Shown here: in pieces, positions 54,563 to 63,316 of the stretch
Layout of the letters: the number at the start of each line of letters is the position of its first letter
Position numbering within the stretch: the stretch's first letter is position 1
Translations under genes and position numbers: made by a program
Notes under the pieces: generated by a model
Database searches by the model: none
Told to the model about the DNA's origin: nothing
What the model saw: the letters and a program-made list of their open reading frames with translations, nothing else
DNA from: Providencia hangzhouensis
GTDB lineage: Bacteria > Pseudomonadota > Gammaproteobacteria > Enterobacterales > Enterobacteriaceae
Direction of reading: 5' to 3'
Assembly (NCBI RefSeq): GCF_029193595.2
Contig: NZ_CP135052.1
Span: 930,001-994,000 of the forward strand
DNA: 64,000 nt

Positions 54563-55372
54563 ATGAGGGAACTAATTTGTATTTTTATATCATCAGCTAT
54601 ATCTATTATTTCACCGTCTGAGCAGTTTATATTATCATGCCAAAATGGAAAATTTACAAATCCGTTTGATTTTGTTTGTATTTTTTCTGCTTTGATTATG
54701 TTATTAATCTCTTTTTTCTCGACTAAAAAGCTGCTTGTTTATTTACCAGTTGTTTTTTTTGATAAATCAAAAATTTTTATTAAAAATACTATTCTACTTC
54801 TAATATATGGCGTATTAATTTTTATAATATATTGGACATCTGATGGTTTATATATGGTTTTATTTTTGACACTATATATTAATTTGATAATTCCATTATT
54901 CATCATTGATAATAAAATAGGTTATCTCCCTGATATTCTTACATACCCATTATTATGGTTGGGGCTGTTATATCAAATTCATTTGCCAAATGGGAATGTG
55001 GTTTCAGCTATTTACGCGGTGCTGATCAGTTACTTAGTAATGCTTATGGTGGTGACATTGGTTGAAAAACAAACGTCTCAGCCACAAATGGGGAGGGGGG
55101 ATTTTAAACTCGTTGCCGCTTGTTCTGCCTGGCTTGGGGTTTGGCAGCTTCCTTACTTTCTGGGGACTGCCGCAGGGGTAGGGCTATTACAATATTGGGT
55201 AATCTATGGGTTATTGCCTAAAATATATCAAAAGAAGCAACAGGCGAATCAGGCCTACCCTGAGATACTATCTGGGGCAAAAATAGCTAAAAAAACGAAG
55301 ACGATCCCATTTGGCCCTGCGCTAATTATTAGTGCTAGCATATGGTTGTATTTATCAATAATTGAATATTAA
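54563..55372 (+). CDS. Orphan prepilin peptidase-like A24 aspartic protease
   Basis: The 269-residue polytopic membrane protein has the two aspartates of type IV prepilin peptidases: LFIIDNKIGYLPDILTYPLL (about 114-133) and MGRGDFKLVAACSAWLG (about 173-189, the GxGDxK motif). The N-terminal methyltransferase part with the CxxC...CxxC zinc site of PilD is missing, though hydrophobic sequence replaces it. The first 400 bp are far more AT-rich than the rest. No pilin, T2SS or Tad genes are nearby, so substrates are unknown. Transcription diverges from rsmE. Confidence 0.72.
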   Translation: MRELICIFISSAISIISPSEQFILSCQNGKFTNPFDFVCIFSALIMLLISFFSTKKLLVYLPVVFFDKSKIFIKNTILLLIYGVLIFIIYWTSDGLYMVLFLTLYINLIIPLFIIDNKIGYLPDILTYPLLWLGLLYQIHLPNGNVVSAIYAVLISYLVMLMVVTLVEKQTSQPQMGRGDFKLVAACSAWLGVWQLPYFLGTAAGVGLLQYWVIYGLLPKIYQKKQQANQAYPEILSGAKIAKKTKTIPFGPALIISASIWLYLSIIEY

Positions 55373-55433
55373 ATTAAAAGACAACCATACGTGCATGCAT
55401 GAAAGGGGTGAGTAAAAATCGGAGTTGTAGTTG

Positions 55434-56078
55434 TTAAGACGCTGCTGTTACTAGAGAGTCTAAAAACTGCTGCCATTTACTCGGCTCACCGAGGTAATTT
55501 TGTAATGGAACACGCAACCATCTATCCTGTTGTTGTATTAACAGTGTTGGAAAACCGGATGCACCTGACTGCGCTAACAGAGCCTTACTTGTTCCAATGT
55601 GGGCCGCAGTTTCATGTTGCTCACACTCACTGTAGTCGGACACATACTGGGTTACATCGAGGCCAATTTCTTTGGCGAGCTCAAGAAGTACCGCGGTATC
55701 TTTAATATGGCGTCCTGAAATATAGTGTGCTTTTTGAATGGCTTTAAGCATTTCAAAGCCTTTGCCTTGCTTGGTTGCCGCTAATATAGCGGTTTGCGGT
55801 GGTGTTGAGTCCATAACCAAATTAGGTTCGTGTAGCATTTTTATATAGTCATCGCCAAACACTTGCCCTGTCATTGATGCAATGCGCTTATCGGATTGCA
55901 GAATATATTGGCGAAAATTATCATCTAAATGTAGACGAGCGTCACCTGCTAGCATGCCTCCACCATGCATTTCAATGTTGATACTTGGGTGTTGCTTGGC
56001 AATTTCGACTAAAGGCGCAGCGGCATAGCACCAGCCGCAATAAGGGTCATAAATATAGTGTAGGGTGATGTTACTCAT
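55434..56078 (-). CDS. DsbA family protein, FrnE-like
   Basis: The 214-residue cytosolic thioredoxin-fold protein has a helical insertion. The active site is YDPYCGWCYAAAPLV (C-G-W-C near residues 14-17), and the cis-proline is in GASGFPTLLIQQ. This is the FrnE/DsbA-like oxidoreductase group, used in oxidative stress or in thiol-disulphide exchange. There is no signal peptide, which separates it from periplasmic DsbA. It is a single gene. Confidence 0.82.
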   Translation of the reverse strand: MSNITLHYIYDPYCGWCYAAAPLVEIAKQHPSINIEMHGGGMLAGDARLHLDDNFRQYILQSDKRIASMTGQVFGDDYIKMLHEPNLVMDSTPPQTAILAATKQGKGFEMLKAIQKAHYISGRHIKDTAVLLELAKEIGLDVTQYVSDYSECEQHETAAHIGTSKALLAQSGASGFPTLLIQQQDRWLRVPLQNYLGEPSKWQQFLDSLVTAAS

Positions 56079-56253
56079 AATCGTTCTCTTTATTTGCTAT
56101 TTTTAAGTAATTTGAATTAAGTTGTATCATTATCATCAAAAGATTAATACCACTGTCATCTAGTTAAATCAGCCAAATTGTTTTAGGTAAGTCATTCAGT
56201 GTGTAGATACGGGACATACCGCGCAACTGGCTGAAATAGTGAATATTACTTAA

Positions 56254-57126
56254 TTACTGAGGCCATTTCATTTCGCCTTTAATGACTTTTGCACTAAGTT
56301 CTAAGCTTGATTTATCATCTAATTGTGGATACTTCGCTGCAACTTTTTGGATGAGCTCACCTGAGTTTTTACTTGTTTTATATGCACTTTCAAAGTCCTG
56401 TAAATATTTTTGAGTGAAAGAAACCGTCGTTACATCTAATTTAGACGCCCCCGTAAAGTGGCCGGGAACAACGGTTGCTGGGTTCAGAGCTTTGATGTCT
56501 TTTAATGTTTGCAGCCAATTTTTGCGTGACTCTTCTGTTTGGGTATCCGCTACCCAAACATGAATATTGTCAGAAACAATAACGCCACCCACAACGGCTT
56601 TTAATGATGGAACCCAGAGATAAGTTCTATCTGGTGACACGCCATCAAGGCCTTTAATTTCAAGTTTTTCGCCATCAACGGTGAAGTAGTCTCCTTTAAT
56701 CACTTCAGGGACGATAACATGGGCAGGGGCTTCATCTTTTAATACACCGCCCCAGTAAGCCAGCTTGCCATCTTTAGTGGCTTTAATGGCTTCAACTGTG
56801 TTTGCTGTTGCGATCACTTTAGCCTCTGGGAAGGCGTTTGTTAGGGTATCTAGCCCAAAATAGTAGTCTGGGTCAGAATGGCTAATGTAAATCGTAGTTA
56901 ATTTTTTATTGAGTTTTTTAATCTTATCAACCAATTGTTGTGCATCATTTTTTTGAAATTGTGCATCAATCAACACCACTTCACTTGAACCGCTAATTAT
57001 TTCAGAGGAAACTGGAAATACGCTGTTATTTCCAGGGTTATAAACATCTAGTGTGAGTGTTTCAGCTTGGGCCAGATTTATCGTTGTGGCAAATAGCGCG
57101 GTTGCCGCTAATAAGGTCAATTTCAT
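56254..57126 (-). CDS. Periplasmic MBL-fold hydrolase with atypical metal motif
   Basis: The 290-residue precursor has a signal peptide (1-21, cleaved at AQA-ET). The fold is metallo-beta-lactamase-like: EVVLIDAQFQKNDAQQLVDK, then ISHSDPDYYFGLDTL where HxHxDH is expected, and a late VVPGHFTG with the second-metal histidine. The motif reads H-S-D-P-D-Y, so two of the usual ligands are replaced. Reduced or altered metal binding is likely. The divergent LysR gene at 57257 probably regulates it. The substrate is unknown. Confidence 0.78.
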   Translation of the reverse strand: MKLTLLAATALFATTINLAQAETLTLDVYNPGNNSVFPVSSEIISGSSEVVLIDAQFQKNDAQQLVDKIKKLNKKLTTIYISHSDPDYYFGLDTLTNAFPEAKVIATANTVEAIKATKDGKLAYWGGVLKDEAPAHVIVPEVIKGDYFTVDGEKLEIKGLDGVSPDRTYLWVPSLKAVVGGVIVSDNIHVWVADTQTEESRKNWLQTLKDIKALNPATVVPGHFTGASKLDVTTVSFTQKYLQDFESAYKTSKNSGELIQKVAAKYPQLDDKSSLELSAKVIKGEMKWPQ

Positions 57127-57256
57127 GTTGTATCCTAAAATGAAGTTATACAGAAAAGTTTGTTTTGCATGTCGTGTATACTAAATTGCAATGATGAGAT
57201 GAAAAACCCCATAATTAGGTGTTGTTTGTTGCATAATTCGGTCAAATGAGAATGGT

Positions 57257-58177
57257 ATGGATAGATTAAAAGCGGCTGAGGTATTTATTACTATCGTTGA
57301 ACAAGGCAGCCTAAGTGGAGCCGCAGAAAAACTGGATATGTCTAGAGCGATGGTGACACGCTATTTGTCAGAAATGGAGCAATGGGCGGGAGTACGTTTA
57401 TTAAATCGCACCACACGGAAATTAAGTCTAACTTCAGCAGGGGAAGGGGTATATCAACAATCTTTGCAACTTAATGCTATTTCCCAAATGGTGCCTGTGC
57501 AGCAAGAGCTTGATGCAAAAGCATTATCTGGTTTAGTGCGTATTAGTTGTTCACAATCAATCGCCCAAAGTGCGCTTTCTGTGGCTATTTCTGAGTTTAT
57601 GAAGCTCTACCCGAATATGGCTATTGATATGCAAATATCGAATAAATCGGTAAATTTGATAGAAGAACGAATTGATTTGGCAATCCGTATCACGAATCAA
57701 TTGGAACCGAGTTTAATCGCAAAATCCTTGTCAACTTGCCATTCTGTCATTTGTGCTTCACCTGACTTTTTAAAAGGAAAAAAACAGCCTGAAAAGCCAG
57801 AGGATTTAGTTTTGCTTGATTGCTTAACCTACAATTTTTTTGGTCGTAGCTTATGGGTATTTGAAAAAGCAGGCATGCAGCATAGAGTGTTAGTTGATGG
57901 GCGCTTAAGTGCTAACGAATCCGTATTTCTCGCTGAAGCAGCATTGCAGGGGGCGGGTATCTCTATGCAACCTTATTATTCAGTTGCTAATCATTTGGCT
58001 TCGGGTGAGTTAGTTCAGTTATTACCTGAATATACTCCAATGCCACTAGGTATTTACGCTGTGTATACTAGCCGCCAAAAAATGCCAACCGCCCTGAGGG
58101 TGGTGATTGATTATCTCGCTAATTGGTTTGAAACTTCACCTCATTGGCAGTTATTGATGCAACAGCGCGGAAGTTAG
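57257..58177 (+). CDS. LysR family transcriptional regulator
   Basis: The 306-residue protein begins MDRLKAAEVFITIVEQGSLS with a LysR HTH (AAEKLDMSRAMVTRYLSEME) and the standard effector domain. It belongs to the large single-subunit LysR subgroup typified by YhjC/DsdC-like repressors, with LNRTTRKLSLTSAGE as usual. It is divergent from the MBL-fold gene with a 130-bp shared promoter region, so that gene is the likely target. Its 3' end overlaps that of lysR by 27 bp. Confidence 0.85.
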   Translation: MDRLKAAEVFITIVEQGSLSGAAEKLDMSRAMVTRYLSEMEQWAGVRLLNRTTRKLSLTSAGEGVYQQSLQLNAISQMVPVQQELDAKALSGLVRISCSQSIAQSALSVAISEFMKLYPNMAIDMQISNKSVNLIEERIDLAIRITNQLEPSLIAKSLSTCHSVICASPDFLKGKKQPEKPEDLVLLDCLTYNFFGRSLWVFEKAGMQHRVLVDGRLSANESVFLAEAALQGAGISMQPYYSVANHLASGELVQLLPEYTPMPLGIYAVYTSRQKMPTALRVVIDYLANWFETSPHWQLLMQQRGS

Positions 58178-59086
58178 CTGAGTTTTTATTTGATTAAAGT
58201 TATCCTCTAAATGTTGAGTAAAAATATTGGTCAATTGTGATGAAGGGCGGTGAATTGGCCTTATTAAACTAACAGTAAAAGGAATCGAAAAACTGAGTGG
58301 GCGTAGAGCTAACTTCCCAGCTGATTGTTGATGGAAATCTAATGCAGTTAACGGGTTAACAATAGAAACTCCAATCCCTTTTAGTGCCATAGCGCAAATG
58401 GATGATGCCGAATGCGTTTCCATGACCATTTTTCGTTCGACGTGGTGTTCCGCAAAGGTTGAGTCAATCAACTGACGGTAGCTGTCAGTTAATGACAGGC
58501 TAATAAAACGTTGGCCTTGAAAATCGCTGGGTGTTAACACTTCTTTTTGGGTTAAAGGGTGGCTCGCCGGTAAGACACACACTTCATTTAAACTTCCTAG
58601 TGTTTGTTGTTCAGTTCCTGGTGGCATTTGTAGATGCTCTGTTAAGCCGAAATCGTAACGTTGGGCTGACAACCATTCCTCTAATACAGGGGACTCTTGT
58701 GGGATCACCGTGATGCTGACATCAGGGTAATTTTCCATAAACGATTGGCAAACCTGAGGTAATAAAGATTGGGCGAAAGCAGGTAGACAGGTTATCGATA
58801 TTTGCGCATGTTCGAAACGCCGGATGGTTTCCGCTGAATTTTTAATGCGTTCTAAACCATAATAGGAGCGTTCAACCTCTTCAAGAAACCGTAAACCTTG
58901 TGCAGTAGGTTGTAACCGCCCTTTGACTCTATCGAATAACTTAAACTGTAAAAGGTATTCTAAGCGAGCAAGTTCACGGCTGATAGTGGGTTGTGAAGTG
59001 TTCAGCAGCGCAGCGGCTTCCGTCAGGTTGGGGGTGGTCATCACCGCACGGAATATTTCGATGTGCCGCCATGAAATGGCTTGCAT
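58151..59086 (-). CDS. lysR: LysR, activator of lysA
   Basis: This 311-residue regulator equals E. coli LysR in length and context. The start, ISWRHIEIFRAVMTTPNLTEAA, the HTH LNTSQPTISRELARLE, SLTDSYRQLID and SLIRPIHRPSSQL all correspond to E. coli. It activates lysA when lysine is scarce and diaminopimelate is available. It is transcribed divergently from lysA across a 126-bp gap, the classic arrangement. Confidence 0.93.
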   Translation of the reverse strand: MQAISWRHIEIFRAVMTTPNLTEAAALLNTSQPTISRELARLEYLLQFKLFDRVKGRLQPTAQGLRFLEEVERSYYGLERIKNSAETIRRFEHAQISITCLPAFAQSLLPQVCQSFMENYPDVSITVIPQESPVLEEWLSAQRYDFGLTEHLQMPPGTEQQTLGSLNEVCVLPASHPLTQKEVLTPSDFQGQRFISLSLTDSYRQLIDSTFAEHHVERKMVMETHSASSICAMALKGIGVSIVNPLTALDFHQQSAGKLALRPLSFSIPFTVSLIRPIHRPSSQLTNIFTQHLEDNFNQIKTQLTSALLHQ

Positions 59087-59212
59087 AAAAAGTCCTTAAA
59101 TAAAGTCTATATCAAATATGAATAGATTTTAGCAAAATAGATATTTTTTTTCCCGTATTATTCTTTGAATAATAGCTTTTAATATAATAAAAACTTGCAA
59201 ACGAGAAAGACA

Positions 59213-60472
59213 ATGACTTCATTCGCAACGACAACAAGCCAATATTTAACCCCTGAGTATTTACGCGCATTACCTGAGCAGTATGGTAGCCCTGTTTGGG
59301 TTTATGATAGCGCGGTGATCATTGAGCGTATCAAGCAATTACAAGTTTTTGATACCGTGCGCTTTGCACAAAAAGCGTGCTCGAATATTCATATCCTTCG
59401 CTTAATGAAACAACAAGGCGTTAAAGTCGATTCCGTTTCCTTAGGGGAAATTGAACGTGCGCTGGTGGCAGGATTCCAGCCCGGGCGTGAAAACTCAGAA
59501 ATCGTCTTTACAGCAGATGTGCTCGATAGGGCGACATTAGCGAAAGTGACTGAGTTAGATATCCCTGTGAATGCAGGCTCGATTGATATGCTTGAACAAA
59601 TTGGCGAGCAAAAAGCTGGCCATCCTGTTTGGCTGCGTATCAACCCTGGTTTTGGTCACGGTCATAGCCAAAAAACTAATACTGGCGGCGAAAATAGTAA
59701 GCACGGTATTTGGCATGAAGACTTATCTTTAGCGTTAGAAAAAATTCGCCATTACAATTTGTCATTGGTTGGTATTCATATGCATATTGGTTCTGGGGTT
59801 GACTATCAACATCTTGCCGATGTGTGTGATTCTATGGTGGCGCTAGTCACAACCGCAGGGGTTGACCTTCATGCCATTTCAGCAGGTGGTGGGTTATCAA
59901 CCCCTTATCGTGAAGGTGATGAATTAATCGATGTGCAGCATTATTACAGCTTATGGGATAACGCTCGCCAACGTATCGAACAACACTTAGGGCACAAAAT
60001 TGAACTTGAAATAGAACCTGGCCGATATTTGGTTGCGGAATCAGGCGTATTGTTAGCTGAAGTGCGAGCCGTTAAAGATATGGGTAGCCGCCACTATGTG
60101 CTTGTAGACAGTGGTTTTAATGACCTAATGCGCCCAGCGATGTATGGCAGCTATCACCATATTTCAGTATTACCCACGGATGGACGTAATGTTGATGGGG
60201 CTCAACTAAAAGACACTATTGTCGCTGGCCCTCTGTGTGAATCAGGAGATGTATTTACCCAGTTAGAGGGCGGTTTAGTGGTAACCCGCGCTTTACCCGA
60301 GGTGAAAGTTGGCGATTTTCTGGTTTTTCATGACACTGGCGCTTATGGTGCATCCATGTCTTCAAACTACAATAGCCGCCCATTATTACCCGAAGTGATG
60401 TTTGTGAATGGCAAACCACAATTGATTCGCCGTCGCCAAACGATAGAGGAATTATTGGCGTTGGAGTTGTAA
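59213..60472 (+). CDS. lysA: Diaminopimelate decarboxylase LysA
   Basis: This PLP enzyme converts meso-diaminopimelate to lysine. The 419 residues match E. coli LysA (420). The PLP lysine is in TVRFAQKACSNIHILRLMK, with HIGSGVDYQHL and a C-terminal substrate-binding ESGDVFTQ and DTGAYGASMSSNYNSRP. I use the ATG at 59213 behind GAGAAAG; the frame opens at a TTG six codons earlier. It is divergent from lysR. Confidence 0.95.
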   Translation: MTSFATTTSQYLTPEYLRALPEQYGSPVWVYDSAVIIERIKQLQVFDTVRFAQKACSNIHILRLMKQQGVKVDSVSLGEIERALVAGFQPGRENSEIVFTADVLDRATLAKVTELDIPVNAGSIDMLEQIGEQKAGHPVWLRINPGFGHGHSQKTNTGGENSKHGIWHEDLSLALEKIRHYNLSLVGIHMHIGSGVDYQHLADVCDSMVALVTTAGVDLHAISAGGGLSTPYREGDELIDVQHYYSLWDNARQRIEQHLGHKIELEIEPGRYLVAESGVLLAEVRAVKDMGSRHYVLVDSGFNDLMRPAMYGSYHHISVLPTDGRNVDGAQLKDTIVAGPLCESGDVFTQLEGGLVVTRALPEVKVGDFLVFHDTGAYGASMSSNYNSRPLLPEVMFVNGKPQLIRRRQTIEELLALEL

Positions 60473-60501
60473 TTTAAATAATTCCTCAAAAAATTAATGG
60501 G

Positions 60502-60533
60502 TCCAGCTATTAAATAAATGGCTGGATTTTTTT
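60502..60533 (+). terminator. lysA terminator
   Basis: TCCAGC and GCTGGA pair around an AT-rich loop 30 bp past lysA, followed by a run of seven T residues. Confidence 0.7.
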
Positions 60534-60643
60534 GTTTTTAATTAAGGTTAAAACTACTCTTTTAGGTTATTTACAATACTTTTTTATATGTAAAAATAAA
60601 TTTATTTTCTTCTAATGATTGATTTTATTTAAATGAGAATAAT

Positions 60644-61279
60644 ATGAAATTGATGATTTTTATACTTGGCTTAGCCTTTTTAGAGTGTAAAGCTAATGAT
60701 TTTAAAAGAGATATCATTATGCCATCATATAGGATGTTATCATTTAATTATGATAGTAAGTATTTAATATATGAACCATCTATTAGTGATGAGTACCCAC
60801 CACCAAGAAATGAAAAAGATTTCTTTTTGTTAGTTGAAAAGGCTGCATCAGGAGATTCAAATAGTAATTTATTATTATTTAAATTATTCCTTAAGGATTC
60901 TAATTGCAAGTATTTTGATTTTAAACCGTCGATACCTAATTTCATCTGCAAAAAAGCTGTTAATTACTTAATTGAATCAGTTAATATAAATCCTGATAAT
61001 AATATGGCGTTATTTGAAATGAGTAAACTTTATCATAAAGGGGTTGTATTGAATGAAAATGAAAATAAAGCAAATCTAATTCTAGATGAAATAATAAAAA
61101 AAGGAGGGAGAGATTCTGTATTAGTCTGTGATTACTTAGTTGAAATTACTCTTTTTGATGATGATGGAAATATAAAAAATATTGATAAATCTAGATATTA
61201 TGCAGATATTGGTGCTAAAAATGGTAGCGAAAAATGTAAAAAATATCTCAATGATATAGATAACTATATGAGAAATTAA
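60644..61279 (+). CDS. Secreted Sel1-like protein A (candidate immunity protein)
   Basis: The 211-residue precursor has a signal peptide (about 1-17, MKLMIFILGLAFLECKAND), predicted periplasmic. The mature chain begins with a distinctive PSYRMLSFNYDSKY segment and continues as degenerate Sel1/TPR helices (NMALFEMSKLYHKGVVLNEN; NIDKSRYYADIGAKNGSEK). It shares the PSYRML opening, size and repeat layout with the protein at 62532, so the two are paralogues. It lies 21 bp upstream of the predicted effector. Very low GC marks the whole cluster as acquired. An immunity role is inferred from context. Confidence 0.7.
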   Translation: MKLMIFILGLAFLECKANDFKRDIIMPSYRMLSFNYDSKYLIYEPSISDEYPPPRNEKDFFLLVEKAASGDSNSNLLLFKLFLKDSNCKYFDFKPSIPNFICKKAVNYLIESVNINPDNNMALFEMSKLYHKGVVLNENENKANLILDEIIKKGGRDSVLVCDYLVEITLFDDDGNIKNIDKSRYYADIGAKNGSEKCKKYLNDIDNYMRN

Positions 61280-61300
61280 TAGAGATAAAAGGAGGGATGT

Positions 61301-62535
61301 ATGGATGTTAAAGAATATATACCAGAACATTATTTACAAAGCGTAAATGAAGGTGATAGTCGATTGTTTGAATTAGATGATAATGGTTTCTCTAGCTATG
61401 GAGGACCTAGCTTTACTATATTTGTTTCTCCGCCAGATAGCCAATATATAGATGTTGTAGGTGATAATACAAATATAGGGGATTCTTCTTTTGGTCATAT
61501 ATTTATTGGCCTTAAAGGCATAAATCCGGAAAGTAACCAATTTGAAAGCGTATCTATAGGTTTTAGTGCTGGTAATAGTTTTTTGACCAATACGGATAAT
61601 ATTTCATTCGATGATCATAATAAGTATTCAGAAGCATCATCTTTGACAATTGTGGGACAAGGACCTGTGTTTGATAATGATTTAAATAATTTATTTAAGA
61701 CATATAATTCAATCAAAAATAATTCGGATGGTAATGAAAATTATAACTTGATATCAAATAATTGTATTGACTTCGTGAGTGAGTTTCTTGAGAAGTCTGG
61801 TGTCAATGGTATTAAATTAGCAGGAACACCGAAGAAAAACTTAAAGAAAATAAAGGAAATAGCAAAGGACTATAAAACACCTTTAATTATTGACTTAAAT
61901 AATAATGGAGTGGAAACTTTATCATATGATTTTGGTGTGCTATTTAAATTTAATGGAGAGCTAAAAAAAACCGGATGGGTTTCTCCCAGTGATGCATTAT
62001 TGGTGATGGATAAAAATAGTGATGGAATTATTAATGATTCTAGTGAGTTATTTGGGGGTGATTATCTGAAAGAAAATGGTTGTTTTGCATTAAATGGCTT
62101 TGATGGCTTAATGGATTTTGATAGCAATAATGATGGATTTGTTAGTAATGATGATTTTTACTGGGAATATCTTAAGTTATGGCGAGATAAAAACAGTGAT
62201 GGTAAAACGCAGTCTGAAGAATTATTAGGTTTGAGTAAGGCCGGTATTTCATCAATAAGCTTAAATTATTCATTTTCTGATTATGTGGATGGAAATAGTA
62301 ATCAACATAAATTAATATCAGAGGTAACTTGGATTGATGGAAAAAAACAGATATTGTTGATGTGTGGTTTAAACAAAAAGATATAGCTCATCCTGAAAAT
62401 CAACTAGCAGAGTTGATTTCATTATTTAATAGTGAGTCATCTATAAGCTTAAATAATGTATTAATGACTACAATGAAAAATACACTACCATTTTTAAAAT
62501 CAAATAACGATCGCGTATTTAATGGGTTAATATGA
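61301..62535 (+). CDS. Putative papain-like/EF-hand effector, joined across a -1 frameshift
   Basis: The zero-frame product is 361 residues (stop at 62384-62386). The N-terminal domain (about 1-185) carries SSFGHIFIGL and, later, SNNCIDFVSEFL. This His-then-Asn-Cys-x-x-Phe order is that of permuted papain-fold hydrolases (PPPDE/LRAT/NlpC superfamily). From 195 on, PLIIDLNNNGVETLSYDFG, VMDKNSDGIINDSSELFGG and LWRDKNSDGKTQSEEL are EF-hand/RTX-associated calcium-binding segments. The expected DVWFK ending is in the -1 frame after GGA AAA AAA CAG at 62339-62350. Reading on gives 61 more residues to a TGA at 62533, overlapping the next ATG. Slippage or a one-base mutation could explain this. No secretion signal was found. 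Confidence 0.65.
62341..62347 (+). promoter_or_regulatory. A7 slippery heptamer (A_AAA_AAA), possible -1 frameshift site
   Basis: In the effector frame the phase is GGA AAA AAA with the heptamer beginning at 62341 minus phase, so tRNA-Lys re-pairing one base back leads directly into ACA GAT ATT GTT GAT GTG TGG. The A_AAA_AAA/G class is used for -1 frameshifting by bacterial genes and insertion elements. No obvious downstream pseudoknot was found by eye. Confidence 0.4.
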
Positions 62536-63227
62536 AATGGTTATTGGTTGTGTTAGTTTTTATTCTCAGTGGATATGATTCATATTCATATAGTGAAAAT
62601 TTTTTACAAAGTAGTGACGTGAAACCTCCGTCGTATAGGATGCTTGCTTTTTCTACTAATAATATGAAGCATGAAGAAGAGAAAAATTTTTTTCAGGCCA
62701 TGACACCAATTGAGACAGCAGAGAAATTTTATCTACTCAAAAATAAAGTAGATGAAGGTGACGCCAAAACCCATTATCTTTTATTTTTATTATATTTTGA
62801 TGATTCGACCTGTTCTGAAAAAAGTCTAGTCAATTTAAAGCGAATTGCAGATGAAAATTGTTTAATTGGTTTAGAATATTTAAATAAAGCTGTAATGATT
62901 GATCCTAATTTTCAGCTGGGTTTATACCGATTAGCTTACTTTAATAACCACGGAGTTGGTGTGGAGATTGATTTAGAGCAGTCAATAAAATATTGGGAAA
63001 GGTTGATAGAAACTAAAGGTTATTACCGTCTATTAGCGTTAGAGGCCGCCTCTGAAATCTATTTTTATGAATTTGGAAAAATAGACAAAGCAAAAGAGTA
63101 TCTAACAATTTGTGCAAATGAAGGTGGGGAGATTTGTCAATTTAAGCTAGGTGACTGGGATAATAAAATTAAATTACGACCTTATATATTAGAGGCTAAA
63201 CAACGAGCAAACTCCCCGAGTACGTAG
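62532..63227 (+). CDS. Secreted Sel1-like protein B (candidate immunity protein)
   Basis: The 231-residue precursor has a signal peptide of about 20 residues, followed by the same PSYRMLAFSTNN opening seen in the paralogue at 60644. Sel1-like units appear in KTHYLLFLLYFDDSTCSEKS and LGLYRLAYFNNHGVGVEIDL. Its ATG overlaps the TGA of the frameshifted effector extension (ATGA), so its translation would be coupled to ribosomes that changed frame. A terminator follows. Periplasmic immunity against a cell-envelope-acting effector is the simplest reading, by context. Confidence 0.7.
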   Translation: MKWLLVVLVFILSGYDSYSYSENFLQSSDVKPPSYRMLAFSTNNMKHEEEKNFFQAMTPIETAEKFYLLKNKVDEGDAKTHYLLFLLYFDDSTCSEKSLVNLKRIADENCLIGLEYLNKAVMIDPNFQLGLYRLAYFNNHGVGVEIDLEQSIKYWERLIETKGYYRLLALEAASEIYFYEFGKIDKAKEYLTICANEGGEICQFKLGDWDNKIKLRPYILEAKQRANSPST

Positions 63228-63255
63228 AAAATTGATGTATAATTTGCACTAATAA

Positions 63256-63290
63256 AAAACTCAAGGGGCGAATAACTCCTTGAGTTTTTT
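63256..63290 (+). terminator. Terminator closing the Sel1/effector cluster
   Basis: AAAACTCAAGG pairs with CCTTGAGTTTT around an 11-base loop and is followed by a T-run, 29 bp past the last gene; it may also serve the convergent fadE gene. Confidence 0.8.
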
Positions 63291-63316
63291 TATTACTTAA
63301 TAAACTTAATAATTAA

